NCBI RefSeq assembly: GCF_016785945.1
Contig: NZ_JAEMEF010000013.1
Location: forward strand, 33,449-97,448
Source: Olleya sediminilitoris
GTDB lineage: Bacteria; Bacteroidota; Bacteroidia; Flavobacteriales; Flavobacteriaceae
Direction of reading: 5' to 3'
Length of the DNA stretch: 64,000 nt
Part shown: positions 6,526 through 14,882 of the stretch, in pieces
Position numbering within the stretch: position 1 is the first letter of the stretch
Layout of the letters: each line of letters begins with the position of its first letter
Notes under the pieces: model-generated
The model's database searches: none
Told to the model about the DNA's origin: nothing
Seen by the model: only the letters and a program-made list of their open reading frames with translations
Made by a program: the position numbers and the translations under genes

Positions 6526-9495
6526 GGCAATGTTATTTTTAAATCTGTATTTCTTTTCTCTTGATATAAATGCTGATTTACCACCTTCTACAATATCTGC
6601 AACGTGTTCTCTGATTCCCATTGATTTTAATAAATTTTTTTCAGAGTCAATTTTATTAAATGTATTTTCTAAAGCTCCATTTATATAATCAAATTTATAT
6701 GGGCTAGATGATTCGGTTTCATTTTGTCCTTTTTGATTAGCAACAATTATATTTTCTGAGTCTGAATTCACAACTATATTTGCATTGTGAGTGACTATTA
6801 TTATTTGCCTTTCTAGTTTTTTGTTTTTTAGGTAATGAACTAAATCAGATGTTATTGATCTATTATCTAAATTATCTTCAGGTTGATCAATTAGGATTGG
6901 TGATTTAGACTTACTTAACCCAATGATTAGCATGAGAATTACGAAACTAGCTTTTCCTGTTGACATTTCTCCTAATTTATCATTTTTGTAAATTATCTTC
7001 CAATAATCATAAAAGTAATCCTCTAATAAAGTCTTAATTGCTTGTTTTTTAGAAAATCTTTGTAAAATTAAATATTTGTCATCAAGAATATCACAAAAGA
7101 TATTTTCTACTTCTTTTTTTATTTCGGAAAAATCGGTTTTGTCTGTCGATTTTTTTAGAGAATCCAAAATAGAATAATTATTGTAAGATGCTTTACGACC
7201 ATCACTTAATCCTATTATGTTTTTACTAAATTTTTTAAAATTGAATTGTGCAATTCCATCTATTTTTAAACCATCTCTTTCTAATTGTTGAGTTCTATTT
7301 TCTAATCCAGATATTATTTCTGTATATTCATTATATGATTTTTCATACAATGAAAAAATAATTCTTTTAGTTGATTCTAAACTTTTTTTCTTCTCAATTA
7401 TTTTATCATTTAAAGAAGTTATATCAATAAGTAATTTTTTGTCTGTTGATATTGAGTTGTTTAAAACTTCAATTTTCTTTTTAATTTCATCATTTTGTTG
7501 AAAAGGTTCAAGCTCTTTATTTAATAGATTTTTTTCTTTAGTTAAAGATGTTAAGTTGGTTTTTAAGACATTATCATTTTTAAATTGTCTTTTTCCAGAT
7601 TCATCAGTTTCTATTTCGATTTTACTTAAAGAACTTGAAATTAATGTGCTAAGTTCATTTATAGGAGATAATTCACCTTCGTAATGTTTTTTTATCTCTG
7701 TGGTCTTAATATTTTCTATGAACTCAATTTTACTATCTAAAAGATCCTGACTTAGTTTATTAATTTGACTTAATGTATTCTGTATATAAGTTAAATCTTC
7801 TTTAAAATTATTTTGCTTAATATCAAATGCATCTAATTTTACTTGAACTTCTTTGTATTTTGCTAATTGTTCTTCAGTTAACCCCGATTCTTTATTTAAT
7901 TTTTCTACTTGTTCTGTATTAGATAAAATATTTTTTTCTAAAACCTCCTTATTGGATTTAGTTTTTAATTCTGTTTCTAGTTTTAAAATTTCATCTAAGA
8001 ATTCAAAATACTTATCAATTAAAGCTTCTCTTTGTTTGTCTTTTTCTTTAACGTTTTTAATAAATTGGTCATACTTTAGTTTAGATTCGGAATCTTCATT
8101 TATTAAATCTCGAACTAATTTATTTAAAGATTTCCCTTTTTTATTAACTTCAGGCTCAGCAAGTTTTACTAGATAATTTTGCGGAATATATTTTATATCT
8201 GGAATAATAGAGTTTTCACTGAAGTCTCTAAACATTTTTTGACTAATTCCACTTTTTGTAGTTATTTCAAAATTAAACTCAGAATCAATTGCTTTAAGAT
8301 CGTATTTCTCATTACCAGTTTCGTTTCTTAAAATTGAATCTTCAGGTAGTAGTGTTTTTGCTATTGAGTATAATAATATTGATTTACCAGAAGATTTTCC
8401 ACCAATTATTACATTAAGATTTGGATTTAAGTGTATTAAGTTTTGGGTAAAAATATTGTTTGTAGAATCAAATTTTACACTATTAATAATTACTTTATCT
8501 TCTTTGAAATCAGGTTTTTCACTCTGTATTTTAACCCTTTGTTCTGGTTCATAACATATTTGTCTTAAACCTTCAAAAGTTAAAGAAGATTTTACCCAAG
8601 TAAATTTACTAAATAAAGTACTTTCAGTGTGTGAATCACAACCTACTATACAAGCTTTTAACGAACCTCTTTGCTTAATGACTTCAGAAACCTCTTTTCT
8701 ATATATCTCTTCAGTATAGTCAGGTGTCCCTTCAAGTCTTTTACCTAAAAAATATTTTACATCTTTTTTGTTTGTAGAGAAGATTGAATGAGAAAGTCCA
8801 TAAATAGATTTTCTTAACCCGTCTAAAGCACCTCCTTCATTTTCAAATAAGTCATAATGTTTTTGGATTGCAGAAGCACCATCGTTATTAGAATTACTAA
8901 CAACGAATAGACAGTTGTCTTTAAAATTAACATTATTGTCTACTATTTTTTTTAAAGATTTTAAATCTATAATATAATTATCTACACCTTTTTTGTAAAG
9001 GGCATTTTCATCGATTATAGAATCGTTTAAGCTTCTGCCATATTCAGTTAATCCGTGACGATTCATTTTATGATTATCTTGATTTTCTATATGAGCAAAA
9101 AAATCATTTTCTAAATGTTTAACATAATCAGGATTGAATAAACAATGTATGTTTATTAATCGTGCTCTGTCAGTAGATGGGAGCATTCTTAATTCTACAT
9201 TTGGAAATAAAAAAATACTTTTAATAAATGTTATTTCATCTTCTGAAAATAGTTTTGATTTATCATTATTTAATTTATTTTCAATATCATCAACATAGCT
9301 TACTGCTTCTAGGTATTTTTCAATTGAGAAATAGTCTGTAATTCCAATGGCATTTATCTTATTTTCGTATGCTTTTTTAAAAAATACATAAAAAAAAGTG
9401 TCAATAGATGCTGATTTAAATTGGTCGTTTTTATTTGTTCCCTTAGTATGAACGTGGAAGTTCCATTTATTCCATTCAGAGCCTTTATTTATCAT
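6523..9495 (-). CDS. TrlF-type protein: PHP phosphoesterase domain fused to a coiled-coil ABC/SMC-like ATPase
   Basis: 990 residues in clear modules. An N-terminal PHP domain (about 1-330) carries the metal motif HVH (H14, H16), then AIGITDYFS, and later VGCDSHTE. An ABC-type ATPase follows with Walker A GGKSSGKS (about 365-372), a long coiled coil (about 460-720) and a C-terminal ATPase half with signature-like EMSTGKAS, Walker B ILIDQPEDNLDN (about 866) and switch VTHNAN. This order matches the TrlF family of PHP-ATPase proteins; related coiled-coil ATPases fused to nucleases often act in phage defence. The PHP part may be a nuclease or phosphoesterase controlled by the ATPase. It is a stand-alone gene between two attC-like sites, unusually large for cassette cargo. 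Defence is inference. Confidence 0.8.
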   Translation of the reverse strand: MINKGSEWNKWNFHVHTKGTNKNDQFKSASIDTFFYVFFKKAYENKINAIGITDYFSIEKYLEAVSYVDDIENKLNNDKSKLFSEDEITFIKSIFLFPNVELRMLPSTDRARLINIHCLFNPDYVKHLENDFFAHIENQDNHKMNRHGLTEYGRSLNDSIIDENALYKKGVDNYIIDLKSLKKIVDNNVNFKDNCLFVVSNSNNDGASAIQKHYDLFENEGGALDGLRKSIYGLSHSIFSTNKKDVKYFLGKRLEGTPDYTEEIYRKEVSEVIKQRGSLKACIVGCDSHTESTLFSKFTWVKSSLTFEGLRQICYEPEQRVKIQSEKPDFKEDKVIINSVKFDSTNNIFTQNLIHLNPNLNVIIGGKSSGKSILLYSIAKTLLPEDSILRNETGNEKYDLKAIDSEFNFEITTKSGISQKMFRDFSENSIIPDIKYIPQNYLVKLAEPEVNKKGKSLNKLVRDLINEDSESKLKYDQFIKNVKEKDKQREALIDKYFEFLDEILKLETELKTKSNKEVLEKNILSNTEQVEKLNKESGLTEEQLAKYKEVQVKLDAFDIKQNNFKEDLTYIQNTLSQINKLSQDLLDSKIEFIENIKTTEIKKHYEGELSPINELSTLISSSLSKIEIETDESGKRQFKNDNVLKTNLTSLTKEKNLLNKELEPFQQNDEIKKKIEVLNNSISTDKKLLIDITSLNDKIIEKKKSLESTKRIIFSLYEKSYNEYTEIISGLENRTQQLERDGLKIDGIAQFNFKKFSKNIIGLSDGRKASYNNYSILDSLKKSTDKTDFSEIKKEVENIFCDILDDKYLILQRFSKKQAIKTLLEDYFYDYWKIIYKNDKLGEMSTGKASFVILMLIIGLSKSKSPILIDQPEDNLDNRSITSDLVHYLKNKKLERQIIIVTHNANIVVNSDSENIIVANQKGQNETESSSPYKFDYINGALENTFNKIDSEKNLLKSMGIREHVADIVEGGKSAFISREKKYRFKNNIA

Positions 9496-9528
9496 TATTT
9501 ATTTTTTTATAGCAGTTTTTTTAATATT

Positions 9529-9726
9529 GCCTAACGGTCTTGTATATGGCTTGTAGCGTGTAAAATAGCGATAACTACTGGGTTGAGCACAAGCCAGGTT
9601 TTTAAATTTTACTATTTATCTTTTTTGTTGGAAAGTCGTCAAATTTAAAAACTTTGCGACTTTCCAAATATGCCTTAACTTCTCTTAAGCAACTAATCAG
9701 CTATGAGCTATAAACGTTGTAGCCAG
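9529..9726 (-). repeat. attC-like site 4 (after the lipoprotein gene)
   Basis: The left end is GCCTAAC on the plus strand, that is GTTAGGC on the minus strand, an exact GTTRRRY match. The other end is CTACAAC on the minus strand. The arms TTTATAGCTCATAGC and, in complement, TGTATATGGCTTGTAGC pair with bulges. A 9-bp perfect hairpin stem GGAAAGTCG / CGACTTTCC lies inside. The site begins about 6 nt after the stop codon at 9733. Confidence 0.6.
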
Positions 9727-9732
9727 TAGTTT

Positions 9733-10530
9733 TTATTCCACGTTAAGTACTTTTGGTTTTTGAAGAATTGATGATATAAATCCATTTATAGTTTCACTTC
9801 CGCCACCTAAAGTATTATACACTCCAACAACTCTTGGTGTTATTTTAGTATCATTTTCATACATTACTGCTTTTATTGTTCCTAAAGCCAAAATTGCGTT
9901 CTGTATTGTAGTACTATTTATTTCACTTGGCATAGGAATCGAAGTTGAAATAGTTTTTCCACTTATTCCTAAAGTTTGAACAACTAAAGTTCCAGAAATT
10001 TTTTCTGATGAAGCTTCTCCACCAATAGCAAATAAATTCCCAAGATTGACTTCTCCTTTCAAAACTGTAATATTCGCAGTAAGCCTTAAACCAACTCCAA
10101 CATAAACAGGTACAATCACATCAGCGTCAGAAGTTTCAGTTAGTGAAGCGATTGAATATTTGTCAGTCGTTTTGTTTAATTTTACCCCAAAAGACTCTGT
10201 GTTAAATTTAATATAATCTAAAATAACAACATATTGATTACCTTTAAAACCTGTTGTTGCTGTTCCAAAAGTAATTCCGCCAGAGTTTGTTATTTGTCCA
10301 ACTGCAAGTCTCATAGTTTCGTCAGGAAGAGCATCTAACATTCTCGATTTTATACTTCTACTATCATTTTCAACTTCTTTAAGTTTTATTTCTACTGGAA
10401 GTGGATCCATTGGATGATATCCATAGTTATTTGCGTTTTTTGGGTCGCCTTGAGTATTTGTGCTCGGTTGTTTCCAGCTTGCGCAACTCGTTAAGCTAAT
10501 TGTCAAAATAATTAAAAGCACTTTTTTCAT
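9733..10530 (-). CDS. Predicted lipoprotein of unknown function (265 aa)
   Basis: The N-terminus (MKKVLLIILTISLTSCASW) is a lipoprotein signal with lipobox LTSC, so the mature protein is probably anchored through the Cys to a membrane. The rest is Thr/Ser/Gly-rich with alternating strand patterns (for example TNSGGITFGTATTGFKGNQY), suggesting a beta-rich periplasmic or surface domain. No known family recognised. It is a single gene between attC-like sites 4 and 5. Confidence 0.65.
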   Translation of the reverse strand: MKKVLLIILTISLTSCASWKQPSTNTQGDPKNANNYGYHPMDPLPVEIKLKEVENDSRSIKSRMLDALPDETMRLAVGQITNSGGITFGTATTGFKGNQYVVILDYIKFNTESFGVKLNKTTDKYSIASLTETSDADVIVPVYVGVGLRLTANITVLKGEVNLGNLFAIGGEASSEKISGTLVVQTLGISGKTISTSIPMPSEINSTTIQNAILALGTIKAVMYENDTKITPRVVGVYNTLGGGSETINGFISSILQKPKVLNVE

Positions 10531-10612
10531 ATTAGATTGGTTTTGGTTAGTCGTAATTATAAAGCTTATATTTTATTCAAACAATACCTACTAATGGGTA
10601 TTTATCAAATTA

Positions 10613-10747
10613 TTGGCAACGTGTTTGTGTATGATTTCGTTGCGTGTTTAAGTATTAAAGTTAGCAAATAAATCACAGATAGAAAGTCCGCGAGGACTTT
10701 CGTAAGTAGGCTATAACTAGCAATGAATTATACACTGTGTTGGTAAC
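10613..10747 (-). repeat. attC-like site 5 (after the 242-residue gene)
   Basis: The minus-strand left arm ACCAACACAGTGTATAATTC and, in complement, the right arm GGCAACGTGTTTGTGTATG pair imperfectly; inner arms TGTATAATTCATTGC and TGTATGATTTCGTTGC match closely. The centre holds a perfect hairpin GAAAGTCC-TCGC-GGACTTTC. The module 10661-10735 recurs in site 2 (5294-5368) with about five differences in 75 bp. The site begins 6 nt after the stop codon at 10754. Confidence 0.65.
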
Positions 10748-10753
10748 TGTAAT

Positions 10754-11482
10754 TTATCCAATAAGTGCAATCCAATCTCCGATATTATCAAGGACAAATT
10801 TTATTCCTCTTTTAAAAATTTCCTTACGACCTAATTCTAAAACTTCTTTTAGTAAAGGCAGACTTTTCTTTCTAACATTCGCAAAAAATCGACTAATCTT
10901 CTTGACAGTCGTCTTTTTTGTCATTTTAGGAATATTGTCCTTAATTTCTTCCGCTTCTTTTATTAATTCGGCGTTTTCCTCTTCATTAACTTTTAACACT
11001 TTAATTACTTCAACAAAATAATTATGTATTATTATTTGTTTGTCTAGTTCATAAGGATTTATGTCAGCATCTTCATCTAAAATTTCAAAGTTGTCATAAA
11101 ATTCACGTTCATATTCGTTTAGTATATTTTCTTCGGGTGTCCAACTGGCTTTATTATATGAACGAATTATATTAGTCCAATGTTCTAAAATAGTCAATAT
11201 TGATTTTTCTTCGGTAACTGATTTTTTAGTTCCGATTTTGGTAGCATTTGTTGGATTATATTCCGCCTTGAAAAGTATTTTGTTTCGATTGTCTTGATGA
11301 GGGCTGTGAATAAGAAATTGAAATTCCGATATTTTTGATCTGTCCTTTATTAAAAGTTCCATTGGGTTATTAGTACTCAATTCTAAAATATCACTATTTT
11401 TTTCTGCAAATTTTCTAACGCTATTATTCAGACGTTCGACAGTTTGTACAAAAAGTAAAGAATATTGTTTTTTGTTCGTCAT
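10754..11482 (-). CDS. Hypothetical cassette-borne protein (242 aa)
   Basis: Family not recognised. The N-terminal half is mixed alpha/beta and contains LTILEHWTNIIRSYNKASW, a helix with repeated aromatic residues. The last 60 residues are strongly basic helices (MTKKTTVKKISRFFANVRKK) ending in a hydrophobic tail (FVLDNIGDWIALIG). A basic amphipathic or hydrophobic C-terminus of this kind is seen in some membrane-acting toxins or defence effectors, but this is only a resemblance in shape. It is the first cassette on the upstream side of the array. Confidence 0.6.
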   Translation of the reverse strand: MTNKKQYSLLFVQTVERLNNSVRKFAEKNSDILELSTNNPMELLIKDRSKISEFQFLIHSPHQDNRNKILFKAEYNPTNATKIGTKKSVTEEKSILTILEHWTNIIRSYNKASWTPEENILNEYEREFYDNFEILDEDADINPYELDKQIIIHNYFVEVIKVLKVNEEENAELIKEAEEIKDNIPKMTKKTTVKKISRFFANVRKKSLPLLKEVLELGRKEIFKRGIKFVLDNIGDWIALIG

Positions 11483-11497
11483 TTTTCTCTTATTGTT

Positions 11498-11506
11498 GCT
11501 AACAAC
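11498..11506 (-). other. Possible array boundary core (GCTAACAAC)
   Basis: About 16 bp upstream of the start of the 242-residue gene the minus strand reads GTTGTTAGC, resembling the GTT-containing cores at the inner ends of the cassette-type sites. No pairing arm is seen further right, so it may be the junction where the cassette run meets conserved chromosome, or a chance match. Confidence 0.3.
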
Positions 11507-11673
11507 TTTTCAATACAAATATCAAATAGATCTCAGGCTATTGTAGTAAATTATTAGTAAGCTAAACTACAATTACTAAATAATAATTACAATACGTATA
11601 ACTACGTATTTTTATTTATAGTAAATATCTTACAAGGTTAGGAGGTAGGTCTTAGGGGTTTACGTAATAGCAT

Positions 11674-11712
11674 AAAAAAAACCACCTTGCAAGATTGCAA
11701 AGTGGCTTTTAA
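11674..11712 (-). terminator. Terminator after the peroxiredoxin-thioredoxin operon
   Basis: On the minus strand GCCACTTTGCAA and TTGCAAGGTGG form a stem of about 11-12 bp with a mismatch, followed by eight T. It lies just downstream of the stop codon at 11733. Confidence 0.85.
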
Positions 11713-11732
11713 ATTTTTCTTTTTCTTTAGTC

Positions 11733-11990
11733 TTATTTATCAATAGATCCTAAAACACGTTTCATAAAGTTGTTTACCGCTTCTTTTTTAGGCGTACCGT
11801 CTTTAATCATTTTATTAACTTCAATAGCACCATACATGTTAGAGATTAGCTCTCCGATAACGTCTAGCTCTTCATCTTTTAAGGATGGTACTTCGGTTAA
11901 TGCTTCTAGCGTTTCAATGGTTTCGATAACGTAATCTTCGTCGTTATCTTCTATAAATTGCGCTAGGTGTTTTATTACTGGTAATTTCAT
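11733..11990 (-). CDS. Small acidic helical protein (DUF6952-like, 85 aa)
   Basis: The protein starts MKLPVIKHLAQFIEDNDEDY and is acidic and all-helical, with no membrane segment. I associate this type with small flavobacterial proteins encoded after peroxiredoxin and thioredoxin genes (DUF6952); the name is from memory. It is the last gene of the peroxiredoxin-thioredoxin unit, 88 bp after the thioredoxin gene, and is followed by a terminator. A link to peroxide defence is inferred from position only. Confidence 0.7.
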   Translation of the reverse strand: MKLPVIKHLAQFIEDNDEDYVIETIETLEALTEVPSLKDEELDVIGELISNMYGAIEVNKMIKDGTPKKEAVNNFMKRVLGSIDK

Positions 11991-12078
11991 TGATAAGTAT
12001 TTTTTAATTTCTGTTTCAAAAGCTGTTCTCGATATAATTTTTGTTACTTCAAAATTACTGGAACTGACGTTTTTTGTA

Positions 12079-12387
12079 TTAGGCTACTTCGTTTACTAAG
12101 TCTTTTAATACGTCAAATTTGTTAGTCTGTGTTTGATTTACAAATTTTCCGTCTTTAAAAGTGGCAAACGTTGGTAAATTGTCTACGGTAGCTAATTGTC
12201 TTGATTCCGGAAATTTTTCCGCGTCAGCGATAACAAACGTAATGTTTTGTAACTCACCAGCTAATTTTTTAACTTTAGGTTTCATGATACGACAGTTACC
12301 ACACCAAGTGGCAGAGTATTGTACCACAACGGTGTTGTTGTTTGCTATAATTTCTGATAAATTATCTTGACTTAATTCTTGAACCAT
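12079..12387 (-). CDS. Thioredoxin-family protein
   Basis: 102 residues, the size of a single cytosolic thioredoxin fold. The active site is WCGNC (C29, C32) instead of the classical WCGPC, with the cis-proline at P72 (NLPTF). The Asn in the CxxC loop should alter redox potential relative to classical thioredoxin. The gene begins 6 nt after the peroxiredoxin stop codon, so the two are almost certainly co-transcribed, and the natural inference is that it reduces that peroxiredoxin. No AhpF-like reductase gene is nearby. Confidence 0.9.
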   Translation of the reverse strand: MVQELSQDNLSEIIANNNTVVVQYSATWCGNCRIMKPKVKKLAGELQNITFVIADAEKFPESRQLATVDNLPTFATFKDGKFVNQTQTNKFDVLKDLVNEVA

Positions 12388-12393
12388 GATTGC

Positions 12394-13038
12394 TTAGTTT
12401 ACGTGATTTGCTAAATACTCAGCAGTACCAGTTCTGTTAGCGCTCATTGCGTCTTTACCTTCTTCCCAGTTTGCAGGACAAACTTCTCCTTTTTCTTGTA
12501 CGTGTGTTAAGGCATCAATGATACGTAAAAACTCGTTTACGTTTCTTCCGATAGGCATGTTGTTAACCCCTTCATGTTGTACTACACCATCTTCATCGAT
12601 TACGTAAGTGGCTCTGTAAGTTACGTTGTCACCTTCAACGGTTACTACACCTGTTTCTTCGTTGTAAGTTTCGTTAGTGATATCTAAAATACCTAAGGTA
12701 GAGGCTAGGTTACGGTTAGAGTCTGCTAAAATTGGGTACGTTACACCTTCAATTCCACCATTATCTTTAGGTGTATTTAACCATGCAAAGTGTACTTCTG
12801 GAGTATCACAAGAGGCACCAATTACTATAGTATTTCTTTTTGCAAACTCTTCTTTTGCAGCTTCAAAAGCGTGTAATTCTGTTGGGCAAACAAAAGTAAA
12901 ATCTTTTGGGTACCAGAATAATACTACTTTTTTCTTGTTGTTTTTTGCTTCTTCAAGAACGTTAAGTTTAAAGGTGTCACCCATTTCGTTCATTGCGTCT
13001 ACTGTTAAGTCTGGAAATTGTTTTCCTACTATAGCCAT
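12394..13038 (-). CDS. Typical 2-Cys peroxiredoxin (AhpC/Prx1 type)
   Basis: 214 residues. The peroxidatic cysteine is C51 in FTFVCPTE and the resolving cysteine is C187 in EVCPANW, both in the family's usual context. It reduces hydrogen peroxide and organic peroxides in the cytoplasm and is recycled through thiols. The first gene of an operon with thioredoxin and the 85-residue protein. A promoter-like TATCTTTG on the minus strand lies about 43 bp upstream of the ATG. Confidence 0.95.
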   Translation of the reverse strand: MAIVGKQFPDLTVDAMNEMGDTFKLNVLEEAKNNKKKVVLFWYPKDFTFVCPTELHAFEAAKEEFAKRNTIVIGASCDTPEVHFAWLNTPKDNGGIEGVTYPILADSNRNLASTLGILDITNETYNEETGVVTVEGDNVTYRATYVIDEDGVVQHEGVNNMPIGRNVNEFLRIIDALTHVQEKGEVCPANWEEGKDAMSANRTGTAEYLANHVN

Positions 13039-13080
13039 AGTGTTAAAAATTTTTAGTTATTAGATTAATTTTTGAGTGGC

Positions 13081-13088
13081 AAAGATAT
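13081..13088 (-). promoter_or_regulatory. Bacteroidota -7 box before the peroxiredoxin gene
   Basis: TATCTTTG on the minus strand matches the TAnnTTTG element of Bacteroidota promoters. It is placed 43 bp before the start codon at 13038, directly beyond the terminator of the antiporter gene. No good -33 TTG is obvious. Confidence 0.55.
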
Positions 13089-13102
13089 GGTTGAATGTTA
13101 AA

Positions 13103-13142
13103 AAAACAAGCCCAATAAAATTTTTAAATCTTATTGGGCTAT
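13103..13142 (-). terminator. Terminator after the NhaC antiporter gene
   Basis: On the minus strand AGCCCAATAA and TTATTGGGCT form a perfect 10-bp stem with an AT-rich loop, followed by G and then seven T. It separates the antiporter from the peroxiredoxin operon. Confidence 0.85.
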
Positions 13143-13183
13143 AAATTTTTGTTATAGTTTGCTTAAATAAAAATAGTTTGGAA

Positions 13184-14650
13184 CTATTTAGAAATAATCT
13201 GTCTTATTTTAATTGAAAACGCTGCAAATAGCAATGTTGTAATAGGGCTTAACCAGTTAAAGATAGCGTATATAAAATAATCTGCTACACTGACGCCTAA
13301 TACACCAGATTGGTAAGCACCACAGGTGTTCCAGGGGATTAGTACTGAGGTTACTGTACCAGAGTCTTCTAAGGTACGACTTAAGTTTTCTGGCGCGAGC
13401 CCTCTGTCTTTATAGGCTTTTTTAAACATTTTACCAGGTATTACAATTGCTAAATATTGGTCTGATGCTATTGCATTTAAGCCTAAACAGCTTATTACTG
13501 TGCTTGTAAATAACCCAAAGACGCTAGTGGCAATTTTAAGTAACTCTTTAGTGATTCTGGATAAGGCACCAATTGCGTCCATGATACCACCAAATACCAT
13601 TGCGCAGCAAATTAAAAAGATGGTCCATAGCATTCCGTTCATTCCTCCAGAAGAAAAAAGTTTGTTAAGTTTTTGGTTGTCGGTTGCAATGTTAGTATCT
13701 GTTAATATTGATGTTATAATTGCACTAATTTTTGAATCTGCTAAACTGTCTAAAATATTAGGCTGAAAAATAAAGGCAAAAACAGCAGCAAGAATGATAC
13801 CTGTAAATAAGGCAATAAGAGGTTTTGTTTTTAATAATATTAATCCAATTACGACACCAGGCACAATGAATAATAAAGGTGTAATGTTAAAGGTGTTTTT
13901 AATACTTGCTAAAAGTCCACTGATATCTGTTGTACCACTTGTATCAATTGTTGTGCTTAATATTGAAAATACTATTAAAGTGACTATTAACGTTGGTACT
14001 GTAGTAAAAGTCATATATCTAATATGCGTAAACAAATCTGTACCAGCCATAGCAGGAGCAAGGTTTGTGGTGTCGCTTAAAGGAGACATTTTATCTCCAA
14101 AATAAGCGCCAGAGATTACTGCTCCAGCAATCATACCTGGTGCAATACCTAATGCGCTACCAATACCAATTAATGCAATACCAACGGTTGCAGATGTGGT
14201 CCAGCTACTACCTGTTGCAATAGATATTATTGCAGCAATTATAACCGAAGCGGGTAAAAATATAGCAGGATTTAAAACCTGTAACCCGTAATATACCATT
14301 GCAGGAATAATACCACTAACTAACCAAGTACCAGCAAGTGCACCCACTAAAAACAGTATCATGATAGGTACAAAAACGCTTTTAAGGTTTTCCCAGATTT
14401 CTTTTAACATTAAAGTTACAGAGACTTTATTAAATAACCCAACACCAGCAGCGACAAGTCCACCAATTAATAAAATGATATGATTGGTATATGTCCCAAA
14501 CCATTCCTGACCCTCTACAAAAAAGATATTGTATGCTAATAGAGACATTAGGATTACTACCGGAATTAAGGCTTCTAATAAGCTTAACTCTTTATTGTCA
14601 ATAATCTTTTGGTCATTAATGTCGATTTTGGAAATATTGTCGTCTTGCAT
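13184..14650 (-). CDS. nhaC: Na+/H+ antiporter of the NhaC family
   Basis: 488 residues with about twelve hydrophobic segments after a short acidic cytoplasmic N-terminus. Motifs typical of the NhaC family include TGSSWTTSATVGIALIGIG, ISGAYFGDKMSPLSDTTNLA and, near the C-terminus, VLIPWNTCGAYQSGVLGV. The family exchanges sodium for protons or amino acids across the inner membrane, matching a marine lifestyle. It is a single gene with its own terminator. Confidence 0.92.
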   Translation of the reverse strand: MQDDNISKIDINDQKIIDNKELSLLEALIPVVILMSLLAYNIFFVEGQEWFGTYTNHIILLIGGLVAAGVGLFNKVSVTLMLKEIWENLKSVFVPIMILFLVGALAGTWLVSGIIPAMVYYGLQVLNPAIFLPASVIIAAIISIATGSSWTTSATVGIALIGIGSALGIAPGMIAGAVISGAYFGDKMSPLSDTTNLAPAMAGTDLFTHIRYMTFTTVPTLIVTLIVFSILSTTIDTSGTTDISGLLASIKNTFNITPLLFIVPGVVIGLILLKTKPLIALFTGIILAAVFAFIFQPNILDSLADSKISAIITSILTDTNIATDNQKLNKLFSSGGMNGMLWTIFLICCAMVFGGIMDAIGALSRITKELLKIATSVFGLFTSTVISCLGLNAIASDQYLAIVIPGKMFKKAYKDRGLAPENLSRTLEDSGTVTSVLIPWNTCGAYQSGVLGVSVADYFIYAIFNWLSPITTLLFAAFSIKIRQIISK

Positions 14651-14835
14651 TTAGTTAGTTTTTAGGAAGTGTAATGTTACGATTTTACAAGATGTTTTGC
14701 AAATTGAATTATATGTTGAAAACTAGTATGTTAAGAGATTTAGACCATGCTTTGTCTGTTTGTGCTTAACTTTTGCTTAATTATTAGTTGCAAATAAGGT
14801 AACCTAAAACCCTGTTTAGATAGTTTTTAAAATAG

Positions 14836-14865
14836 AATAAGGTTTAGCGTTAACTAAACCTTATT
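14836..14865 (-). terminator. Hairpin after the PLP-enzyme gene
   Basis: AATAAGGTTTAG and CTAAACCTTATT form a perfect 12-bp stem with a 6-nt loop, 18 nt downstream of the stop codon at 14883. The following minus-strand stretch (CTATTTTAAAAAC) is only weakly T-rich, so termination may be modest. Confidence 0.65.
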
Positions 14866-14882
14866 TATACACTGATGTGGTC

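Larger units (their letters stand above)
3918..11506 (-). mobile_element. Integron-like gene-cassette array with no integrase in view
   Basis: Five consecutive genes, unrelated to each other, all lie on the minus strand. The stop codon of each is within 12 nt of, or inside, an imperfect inverted repeat of 119-237 bp that has AAC near its 5' end and GTT (once GTG) near its 3' end. This one-gene, one-site layout with a single orientation is that of integron cassettes and their attC sites. No integrase gene is present in the 64 kb, so the closest named class is a cluster of attC sites lacking an integron-integrase (CALIN). That the sites are true attC elements is inference from layout and folding symmetry. 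Confidence 0.55.
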
